From the NCBI GenBank assembly GCA_008501825.1, contig QQUA01000013.1, positions 434,001 through 498,000 on the forward strand: a DNA stretch of 64,000 bases, written 5' to 3'. Source of the stretch: Planctomycetota bacterium. Lineage in GTDB: Bacteria > Planctomycetota > UBA1135. The first letter of the stretch is position 1, and the number at the start of each line of letters is the position of its first letter. The position numbers and the translations under genes are program-made. Below are positions 41,405 through 48,852 of the stretch, in pieces. A model generated the notes under the pieces. It worked only from the letters and a program-made list of their open reading frames with translations, was not told the origin of the DNA and did not search any database.

Positions 41405-44400
41405 GGTTGTTGCGTGCACAAGCAAGCTCCGATTTCAAGTTGGGCAGAGAGCGTGAAGTCTCGATCGGTCCAGAAATATCGAGGCGCTTGCCCCAGGCGG
41501 CCGCTGCCCGCCTCCACCTCGGCCATGGTGGTCGCATCGTAAAGCCGGCCGTTCAACATGGTGTAACGGATGTTCTGACTTTGCCGGATATCTTCCAAGG
41601 GATTGCCGTCCAGCACCAGCAGGTCGGCCAATTTGCCGCTTTCCAAGGAACCGAGATCTTGGTCCATTCCCAAATAAAAGGCTCCGTCCAAGGTGGCCGC
41701 TCGCAAAGCCTGCATCGGGCTGAGTCCCCCTTGGGCCAACATCCAGAGCTCCCATTGAGCTCCAAAACCGGCCAGTTGGCCGTGGGCTCCCAGTTGAACC
41801 TTGGCTCCGGCGTCCACCAGGGCCTTGCAAATTCCGGCGCTCTTTAGGGTGTTGTACTCCGCTTCCGGAGATTTGATTCGCCTTCTGGAACGAGGATCCA
41901 GTACGAAAGCGGGCACGAAGCGGTTCAAACGTTGGTTTTCCCAAACGTTCAATTGATCGTACCAGTAGTTCTCGCCCCAGATGCCGCCGTACCCCACGAT
42001 CAAAGTCGGCGTGTAACCGACCTGGGTTTTTCCCCACAACTGTTGCACGTCCTGATAAATCCGTTCCAAAGGAAGGGAGTGCTCGACCCCGGTATGCCCG
42101 TCCACCACCATGGTCAAATTGTGGGTGTGATCGGAACCGCCTTCAGGGACCACCATCATGCCCAGCTCTCGAGCGGCTTGGAGAATCATTTGGCGTTGAT
42201 CCCTTCGCGGCTGGTTGTAGCTCTTGACCGAAAAAGCGCCCACAGCTTGCAAACGTTGCAAGTGAGCCCGAGCATCTTCCAAGCTATCCACCTGGGCTTG
42301 GAAAGTCCCGTAAGCGCCGTAAAGAATGGTGCCGGTAGAAAAAGTCCTTGGCGACAGAATCACGCCGGCCTTGGCCATTTCCGACACGGCAAAGATTGAG
42401 TTGGTGTCGTGGCTTGGATCGTGGATGGTGGTGACTCCAAAGGCCAAATTGGCGTGATGTTGCCAGTTTTGTTGCGGAGTCAGACCTTGCACCGCTTGGC
42501 CGCCGTGTGCATGAACGTCTAAAAACCCGGGTACGATCGTGGTCCCGGGAAGGGACACAGCCCAAGCGTCTTCAGGGATCTCAATTTGATCGATCGGACC
42601 GACGGCGGCGATTCGGTTGCCCTCGATCACCACCGCGCCCGGTTCGATCACCTCCTCCCCGCGCATAGTGATCAAGCGGGCGCCGAGCAGGGCAATCTTT
42701 CCAGTTGGACGATCCGTTTCGGCCTCGAAACCGATGTTTTGACCGGATTCCACCGGCTCGGATTCCGTCTCCCAAAATCGAAGGGAGCGCTCCCAGGTAT
42801 ACAGTTGATTTCCCAACGACCAATGCAAGCGGCGGCCGTCTGGAGACCATTGCAAATTTTCTCCCGCGTTGTTGGAAATCCTTTGAATCGGTAAATTCTT
42901 CCCTTTCGGAGAAAATTGCAAGCTGGAACCGCTGGCCAGAATGGGCATGACGTATGCCCGGTAACGTTCCACCACTCCGACCGCAGTTCCGTCGGGTGAA
43001 ATTCGGATCTCCTGCGCCGCCTCGCTGACTAGGTGAGTGCGTTCCTCCCGGCCGAATAAATCCACCGACACCAGAGCGCGCCGGTCTTTTTTCCCGTCTC
43101 GCCCCTGGTCGACGAAGTAAACCCGATCCTTTTCGGGACCGAAATGTGCTTGGCTACCCGATTTTCGAATCCGCTGGGCCGGTCCGCCAAGAAGAGACAC
43201 TCGATACCAACCTGGATCTCGGTCATGTAAGGGAGAAATCAAATATCCACCGCCGGATTTGCGATACAGGATTTGTTCGCCACCGGGATGAAAAACCGGA
43301 TCGGCATAGTGTCCCGGCTCGGAGCTGAGCAGTCGCCCTTGTCCGCTTTCCAAATCCAAATATCGGACACTTCCCAACTTCTCATCATTCCAAGTGGTGT
43401 AGACCACCGCTTTCCCGTCCGGGCTGATGGCGGGATAAAATTCGAAGTGATCCTCTTGGTCGGTCAGGCGCTGAACTTTTCCGCTGTTCAGGTCTTTGCG
43501 CCAAAGATATCCCAGGGCTTGATAAATCACCCAATCGCCATGGGGAGCGACCCTTACCCAGCGCAGGGCTTTGACCGAAAAACGATCCGGAGCTACGTCT
43601 ACAGGAAAACGAACCGCCTCTTGCACCAGGCGCTGATCCTGAACGTGAAAGGGAATCTGCTTCTTTTCTCCCTTTTCCAAATTCCAGCGGAATAACTTCC
43701 CTTGGGCCCAGTACACGATTTCGCGGCTGTCGGGCGTCCAGGACATTTGCGGATAAACGCCGTGGATGGCCCAAGTTTCTTGCATGTCCCGCTCCAACTC
43801 CCGGTCCAGTTCCCGAGCCTCTCCCTTTTCCAAATCGTAGACGAACAAGGTGGTTTGATAACGAACCCTGCGGACGAAAGCCAGCCAGCGGCCGTCCGGC
43901 GACGGAGTCGGGCGAACGGCACCTCCGGGTCCACTTAGAAGAGTCAGGCTTTCTCCGCTGTGACGATCCAGGCGCTTGATCGCGTAAATGCCCTTGTTCG
44001 GATCCTTGTTGTATTCGAAAGTCGTTCCGGGCGTCACGTCCTGGCTGTAATACAAAAATCGTCCGTCGGGAGAAAAGGCGGGCTCGCCAACGTCCTTCTG
44101 ATCGTTTTGTCTCCGGGTCATGGGTATCCCTTGCCCTCCAGCCAGGTGGAATAACCAAATCTCCCCGGCACCGGCCGAACGGCGGTGGGTGAAGTGCTTG
44201 CGGCCGGCGACCGCCAAACCGTCGGGGGTCCAGGCCGGGCTGTTGATCAGGCGAAAAGATTCCGTAGTTAGAGCTCGCGGATTCTGTCCGTCCCGATCCA
44301 TGATCCACAGGTTGTCACCCCCACCTTGGTCGCTACAAAAAACGATGCTCTGGCCGTCCGGACTGTATCGCGGTTGGTATTGCCAAGCCGGCCCGGAAAT

Positions 44401-44649
44401 CAAGGAAACGGCCTTGCCGCCTTCGATCGGCAGTCGATAGAGATCACCCAGAAAGTCGAACACCAGTTCTTGGCCACCAGGATGCACGTCCACGCTCATC
44501 CAAGTTCCTTCCCGGCTGTCCACTTCTACCGGATAGCTCGGCCCCCGAAATTCCTGGACCTGCCATTCGGCCGCGGAATTTTGTGGATCGGGAACCTGAG
44601 GATTCAGTCCTAAGCCAAGAAGGGTGCAGAGGGCGGTAAGGGCGATCAT
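41401..44649 (-). CDS. Secreted amidohydrolase with N-terminal TolB-like beta-propeller
   Basis: This 1082-aa protein has two parts. After a signal peptide, residues 40-640 contain PD40/WD40-like repeats of the TolB type (FSPDGRFLYYSQD, PSPDGRWLAFVRR, ISPDGKAVVYTTW). Residues 650-1070 form an amidohydrolase domain: GARLITMRGEEVIEPGAVVIEGNRIAAVGP, FLDVHAHGGQ (metal HxH), VEHSLPLERIY and the closing LGSLESGKLADLLVLDGNPLEDI. This arrangement is known in prolidase- or imidazolonepropionase-like enzymes. Substrate unknown; a peptide or cyclic amide is likely. It is co-translated with the DUF2817 peptidase-like gene, which suggests a joint degradative role. Confidence 0.88.
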   Translation of the reverse strand: MIALTALCTLLGLGLNPQVPDPQNSAAEWQVQEFRGPSYPVEVDSREGTWMSVDVHPGGQELVFDFLGDLYRLPIEGGKAVSLISGPAWQYQPRYSPDGQSIVFCSDQGGGDNLWIMDRDGQNPRALTTESFRLINSPAWTPDGLAVAGRKHFTHRRSAGAGEIWLFHLAGGQGIPMTRRQNDQKDVGEPAFSPDGRFLYYSQDVTPGTTFEYNKDPNKGIYAIKRLDRHSGESLTLLSGPGGAVRPTPSPDGRWLAFVRRVRYQTTLFVYDLEKGEARELDRELERDMQETWAIHGVYPQMSWTPDSREIVYWAQGKLFRWNLEKGEKKQIPFHVQDQRLVQEAVRFPVDVAPDRFSVKALRWVRVAPHGDWVIYQALGYLWRKDLNSGKVQRLTDQEDHFEFYPAISPDGKAVVYTTWNDEKLGSVRYLDLESGQGRLLSSEPGHYADPVFHPGGEQILYRKSGGGYLISPLHDRDPGWYRVSLLGGPAQRIRKSGSQAHFGPEKDRVYFVDQGRDGKKDRRALVSVDLFGREERTHLVSEAAQEIRISPDGTAVGVVERYRAYVMPILASGSSLQFSPKGKNLPIQRISNNAGENLQWSPDGRRLHWSLGNQLYTWERSLRFWETESEPVESGQNIGFEAETDRPTGKIALLGARLITMRGEEVIEPGAVVIEGNRIAAVGPIDQIEIPEDAWAVSLPGTTIVPGFLDVHAHGGQAVQGLTPQQNWQHHANLAFGVTTIHDPSHDTNSIFAVSEMAKAGVILSPRTFSTGTILYGAYGTFQAQVDSLEDARAHLQRLQAVGAFSVKSYNQPRRDQRQMILQAARELGMMVVPEGGSDHTHNLTMVVDGHTGVEHSLPLERIYQDVQQLWGKTQVGYTPTLIVGYGGIWGENYWYDQLNVWENQRLNRFVPAFVLDPRSRRRIKSPEAEYNTLKSAGICKALVDAGAKVQLGAHGQLAGFGAQWELWMLAQGGLSPMQALRAATLDGAFYLGMDQDLGSLESGKLADLLVLDGNPLEDIRQSQNIRYTMLNGRLYDATTMAEVEAGSGRLGQAPRYFWTDRDFTLSAQLEIGACLCTQQP

Positions 44650-44738
44650 GGTGCTGGTGAAAGGCTTGCGGCCGGAAGGAATCGGACCGGGAAGTCAAGC
44701 CGAAAACGATTTTAGAACTCCCGCAACAGGGTCCACCC

Positions 44739-44744
44739 TAGGAT
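44739..44744 (+). promoter_or_regulatory. TAGGAT -10 element close to the flavoprotein start
   Basis: TAGGAT is followed by 8 bases and ATG 44753, close to the leaderless geometry of the other candidates. Confidence 0.4.
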
Positions 44745-44752
44745 AAGCCGAA

Positions 44753-45916
44753 ATGGCGGATTTGGTCTTAGTCGGAGGCGGCCACGCCCATTTGTTCGTC
44801 CTGGAAGCCCTTTCTCAACGGCCGCTAGGAGCGGGACGGGTTCTGCTGGTCTCCGATCGCCGGCATTCGATTTATTCCGGCATGGTTCCGGGGGTATTGG
44901 AAGGTCGCTACCGACTTCAGGAAGCCGAACTGGACTTGGCTCCCTTGGCCCAAAGAGCCGGGGTCGAAGTGCTCTGGCAATCCGTTCGCGGCCTCGATCC
45001 CCTTGGCAAGACGGTTCTTTTGTCCAGCGGCGAGCGCCTTGCCTACCAAGTTCTGAGTTTGGATATCGGTTCCAGCGTCCTCGGTTTGGATCGGCCGGGA
45101 GTTTTGCAACACGCCATCCCCTCCAGGCCGATCCGAGCCTTCGTAGAAACGGTGGAATCCCAGGTGCAAAGCTGGCGCGACTCCGAATCGAAAGCGGTAC
45201 GGATCGCGGTGGTAGGAGCCGGGGCCGCCGGTTTGGAAGTCTCCACCTGCTTGCAGTGGCGCCTGCGGTCGGAAGGCATCGCCGCCGAAATTCACCTATT
45301 CCACAGTCAAGAGCGACTGTTGCCAGAAAGGGGCCCTTTCTTGAACCCGATCCTTCGTCGTTTCTTGAACCGCCGCGGCGTAGTTCTCCACGACAAGACA
45401 CCGATTCAAGCTCTTCGCCCCGGCTTCCTTCTCTCTGAAACCGGGAAAAGCTTTGCCGCGGACTGGACCTTGTGGTTGACCGGGGCGGCGCCGCAGCCGG
45501 GATTTCAATCCACATCTTTGGTCACCGACTCTCAAGGCTTTTTGCAAATCCGCAATACCTTACAGCTCCGCGGTCATGAAGACCTTTTCGCCGCCGGCGA
45601 TTGCGCTTCCTTGGGTAACCCGCCTCCGGCCAAGGCGGGCGTCTACGCCGTCCGACAAGGGCCGATCCTGGCCCACAATTTACTGGCGAAGCTACAAGGG
45701 AAAACCCTGAAGAAGTACCGGCCGCAATCAGATTTCCTGGTTTTATTGAATCTTGGCGGCGGACAGGCCGTTGGCTGCAAATGGGGTTTTCCGCTGCTAG
45801 GTGGTTGGGTCATGCCTTGGAAGGACCGGATCGATCGCCGTTTCATGCAACGCTTTCGCTACATGGATTCTGCTCCTACTCAAAACGAAAACTCTTTAGG
45901 GCCAGCCAAAAACTGA
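44753..45916 (+). CDS. FAD-dependent oxidoreductase of the SelD-associated family
   Basis: This 387-aa flavoprotein has the pyridine nucleotide-disulfide oxidoreductase fold. It starts with LVLVGGGHAHLFVLEAL (FAD loop), followed by HSIYSGMVPGVLEG, IAVVGAGAAGLEVSTCL (NAD(P)H loop) and HEDLFAAGDCAS (second FAD motif). GGGHAH and YSGM-PG are characteristic of the domain that in many bacteria is fused to the N-terminus of SelD (TIGR03169, Nterm_to_SelD). Here it is a separate gene, 15 kb from selD. It has no redox-active Cys pair of the disulfide-reductase type. A selenium-linked role is inference. Its 3' end overlaps the ABC permease gene by 41 bases. Confidence 0.85.
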   Translation: MADLVLVGGGHAHLFVLEALSQRPLGAGRVLLVSDRRHSIYSGMVPGVLEGRYRLQEAELDLAPLAQRAGVEVLWQSVRGLDPLGKTVLLSSGERLAYQVLSLDIGSSVLGLDRPGVLQHAIPSRPIRAFVETVESQVQSWRDSESKAVRIAVVGAGAAGLEVSTCLQWRLRSEGIAAEIHLFHSQERLLPERGPFLNPILRRFLNRRGVVLHDKTPIQALRPGFLLSETGKSFAADWTLWLTGAAPQPGFQSTSLVTDSQGFLQIRNTLQLRGHEDLFAAGDCASLGNPPPAKAGVYAVRQGPILAHNLLAKLQGKTLKKYRPQSDFLVLLNLGGGQAVGCKWGFPLLGGWVMPWKDRIDRRFMQRFRYMDSAPTQNENSLGPAKN

Positions 45917-47042
45917 GACCGGAGGCCATGGCCAAAGCAGCCAAGGGGGTCGTTTGTTGGCTCCAATTCCAATCTTCGCGAATCGAGCTTTGAATCAGGT
46001 TGAGCGTCCATTGGGTCGGCATGCCTCGCCCAATCCACTGTAACCAGAGAGGCGCTTTTTGGATCGGCCACCAACATCCACCAAGGGCGGCCAAAATCAA
46101 ACCGGACGCCATGCCGTAGGCACTGAATAAACTTAGGCTGGAAGCCAAATTGGCCAAGCTAAGCCCGACTCCGGCACAAAAGGCGGCCCATAAACCCAAG
46201 GGAACGATCAAAGCCAGGGGAAAGGGTTTGGACAACCACCCAAAAAGAAGATAGGCCGCCATTATCGCCAGCACGATTTGAAAGCAAGCTAAGACGGTCA
46301 AAGCCTGCCACTTGCCCAACATGACCCAAAACCGGCGGTGGGGAGCCGCGGCCAACCGTCGCAAGCGGCCTTGCTGCCGATCCATGAACAGGAAAACTCC
46401 GCCGAGTTGGGCGCAAGAAAGCAAAGTGAACATGATCAACATCCCCGGACCGGCTTGAGCAAAACCTCCGGGCACCGGGGAGGAAACGGCAGATGGGCCA
46501 TCGGATCCCCCAGTTCCGAGAGAAGAAGGTCCGAGTATTCCATCCAACTCCGGGAACTCGGTGGCCGAATCCCCTCTTTGCCTAGCGGCTAAATCGGCAC
46601 GCCAATGCCGTTCAAACGAGGCCAAAACCGAATTCAAATCTCGCAGCAGAGTCTGTTGCCAGGCTTTCGGCAAAGGCGCCAACTCGACTTGCCAACACCA
46701 ATTTGATTCCCCTTGCGAGACCAAGGCTTCGAAATCCGGAACCTGCAAACGATGAACACCGGGAGATCCAGCCCGTCGGTCCTCTTGCTGAAGCACGACG
46801 AATCCCCGCTCGCGCATGAGTTGCTGCAAATTCTCATCGAATGGTTGAAGCTTTCGAGCTCCATGAAGGTAATGCCAGGTTGGCTTGGCCAAGCGAGCCG
46901 GGTCCCCTTGTCCAGCCGTGCTCCAGCCGAAAAAGGCGGTAAAAGCCAACGGCAACCAAAGGAGCCAAAGCCAACTTTCACGACCGGTCAACCATCTTTT
47001 GAGGTCCATCCCGGCAATGCGCCAAGCCCATCGCCAGCTCAT
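45876..47042 (-). CDS. ABC-2 type permease, second subunit
   Basis: This 388-aa membrane subunit of an ABC exporter has one N-terminal helix (ESWLWLLWLPLAFTAFFGW), a large external domain of about 160 residues, and five or six C-terminal helices (LIMFTLLSCAQLGGVFLFM to FWLALKSF), which is the ABC-2 / ABC2_membrane_3 topology. FLFMDRQQGRLRRLAAAPHRRFWVMLGKW is the conserved amphipathic motif before the second helix. The ATG at 47042 overlaps the stop of the first permease gene (ATGA). The longer frame to 47150 is not used. Its 3' end overlaps the convergent flavoprotein gene. Confidence 0.82.
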   Translation of the reverse strand: MSWRWAWRIAGMDLKRWLTGRESWLWLLWLPLAFTAFFGWSTAGQGDPARLAKPTWHYLHGARKLQPFDENLQQLMRERGFVVLQQEDRRAGSPGVHRLQVPDFEALVSQGESNWCWQVELAPLPKAWQQTLLRDLNSVLASFERHWRADLAARQRGDSATEFPELDGILGPSSLGTGGSDGPSAVSSPVPGGFAQAGPGMLIMFTLLSCAQLGGVFLFMDRQQGRLRRLAAAPHRRFWVMLGKWQALTVLACFQIVLAIMAAYLLFGWLSKPFPLALIVPLGLWAAFCAGVGLSLANLASSLSLFSAYGMASGLILAALGGCWWPIQKAPLWLQWIGRGMPTQWTLNLIQSSIREDWNWSQQTTPLAALAMASGLSFWLALKSFRFE

Positions 47043-47887
47043 GAGACCCGCTCCAATTGAAGCTCCATCCTGCGATTTCCCCACCAGGCGCACGCGGCAA
47101 TCAAGATCGCCGCAACCAAGGCCGATCCCACTGCGCTGGTCGCGGTCCAATCACCGCTCAAGCTCCGTTGCAAACCATGATGGACGAAGCCGCTCGGCGA
47201 CCAAAGGCCGATCCTGCGCCACCAAAGGGGCAGAGCCGCAAAAGGCAAGAATGAGCCTCCGAGCATGGCCATGGCCAAAACGGTGATGCCGGTCAGCAAG
47301 CTACCGCCGCGGCGACCGCTGGCGCAAAGTTGCAGGCATTGCAGGAGAGAAAGAAAAACGGCTCCGGCAACGACCACCCAAAGCCCTGCCACCGGAAATC
47401 TTCCCCAGGGGATGCGATAGCCATAGAAGGCGGCGGCCAAGGCCAACAGAGCCACTCCGCCCAGGAAAAAACTACCGGCAACTAACTTGGCTGACCAAAG
47501 AGCCATGCGGGAGTGGGGACTACTTCGAGTACGGGCCCAAGTTTTGCGTTCCAACTCCAACCAAAGATCGTCGCTGAGGTTTTGCGCAATAAACAGAAGT
47601 CCGAGCAATAAGCTTCCGGGAAACAAAACCCAGGAAGCTTCCAAACCCCGTACTTGCAATCGCGGTGCGGAAGGGAGGGTTTGATTTATGGAAATGATCT
47701 GACCCGGCAAGTTCGCCTCCGGTTCCGGCAAGACTTCCGAAACCATCAGTCCGGGAAAGACCATCTCTTGCAACAACCAGATAAAAAACGGCATGGAAAA
47801 CCAGACCGCCAAGGTGGCCGGTTCCTTCCATCTCCGCCGGCCGTCTCGAAGGGCGCTGGCCCAACACAGCCGCCACCAGGACATCAT
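47039..47887 (-). CDS. ABC-2 type permease, first subunit
   Basis: This 282-aa membrane protein has six or so helices. It begins with a helix at MVFPGLMVSEVL, then ASWVLFPGSLLLGLLFIAQNLSDDLWLELERKTWARTR with the typical ABC-2 motif, and ends with VGSALVAAILIAACAWWG. Its ATG overlaps the stop of the ATPase gene (ATGA) and its stop overlaps the start of the second permease. The two permeases plus the ATPase form one exporter of the lipid, polysaccharide or drug type; the substrate cannot be read. Confidence 0.82.
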   Translation of the reverse strand: MMSWWRLCWASALRDGRRRWKEPATLAVWFSMPFFIWLLQEMVFPGLMVSEVLPEPEANLPGQIISINQTLPSAPRLQVRGLEASWVLFPGSLLLGLLFIAQNLSDDLWLELERKTWARTRSSPHSRMALWSAKLVAGSFFLGGVALLALAAAFYGYRIPWGRFPVAGLWVVVAGAVFLSLLQCLQLCASGRRGGSLLTGITVLAMAMLGGSFLPFAALPLWWRRIGLWSPSGFVHHGLQRSLSGDWTATSAVGSALVAAILIAACAWWGNRRMELQLERVS

Positions 47888-48852
47888 GATCGCAAAGCCC
47901 TTCCAGTAAGCTGAATGAACAATGTTTCCAAACTGGGTTGACGGAGCCCGGTGTGATGAACTTCGCCGCCGAATTTTTCCACTAATTGGAACAGATTCGG
48001 CAAACGCTTTCCTCCTTCAGCCACCGCCAAGGTCAATCGATGATCGGTCCTATTCAATAATTCCAATCCGGGCCATGCAGTCAAAGCTTGAAACAATTCC
48101 GGATCCGGAAAGCGACCCTGTAGTTCAATGAAATCCCTTTCCCCCACTTGCCGGCGCAAATCCGGCAAATCTCCTTCGACCAATATCCGGCCGTGATCCA
48201 CCACGGCCAATCGAGAACAAAGCGCTTCGGCTTCTTCCAAATAATGAGTGGAAAACAAAATCGCCGTTCCCTCGTTGGCCCACTGGCCGATCCGATCCAG
48301 AATGTGGCGACGGCTTTGAGGGTCCACCCCCACCGTGGGTTCATCGAGTAACAAGAGCGCCGGGCGATGAACGAAACCGCAGGCGACGTTCAATCGGCGC
48401 TTCATGCCGCCACTGAACTGCCGCACCGGCCTCGAATCCTGGGCATCTAAACCCACCGCATCCATGGCTTCCCGGCAAGCTCCTTGCAAAGATTTGCCGG
48501 TCAAACCCCAGGCTCCACCTCAAAAGCGCAAATTGTCCAAAGCTGAAATTTCTTCGTAAAGAGCCAGTTCCTGTGGAACGACTCCAAGCCGCCGCCGGGC
48601 TTGCGCTCCCTGTTTGAATAAATCAAGGCCATGAAGACGGATTTGGCCGCGATCCGGAGTCAGCCATCCGGCAATACAGGCAATGGTAGTGGATTTTCCG
48701 GCTCCATTCGGGCCCAGCAATCCGAAAACTTCACCAGCTCGAACCTGAAAATCAAGCCCCTGCAACGCCGGGCGATCACCGTATGCCTTGACCAGATTTC
48801 GCACCTCCAAAGCCGGCGGAGAGGCCGGGAGTTCATTGCTCGGTGGCTGCAT
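47884..48852 (-). pseudogene. ABC transporter ATP-binding gene interrupted by one in-frame UGA
   Basis: One 322-codon frame encodes a complete ABC ATPase apart from UGA at 48520-48522. Before it: Walker A GPNGAGKSTT and the Q-loop VVPQELALYEEISALDNLRF. After it, in the same frame: GGAWGLTGKSL, the signature FSGGMKRRL, Walker B LLLLDEP and the H-loop STHYLEE. In related ATPases the position of the UGA is usually Phe or Trp (as in NLRF-F/W-G-x-L/M-Y-G-L), so TGG to TGA is the simplest change. Both halves otherwise keep all motifs, and both permease genes downstream are intact. It may be a recent nonsense mutation, an assembly error or a readthrough/recoding site. The ATG at 48852 overlaps the TMTC-like gene. 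Confidence 0.75.

Noticed and set aside
48520..48522. UGA of the ABC ATPase as a selenocysteine codon
   Set aside because: The position is a non-catalytic aromatic residue in homologues and the following hairpin is short, so Sec insertion is not proposed; the UGA itself is kept as a finding.
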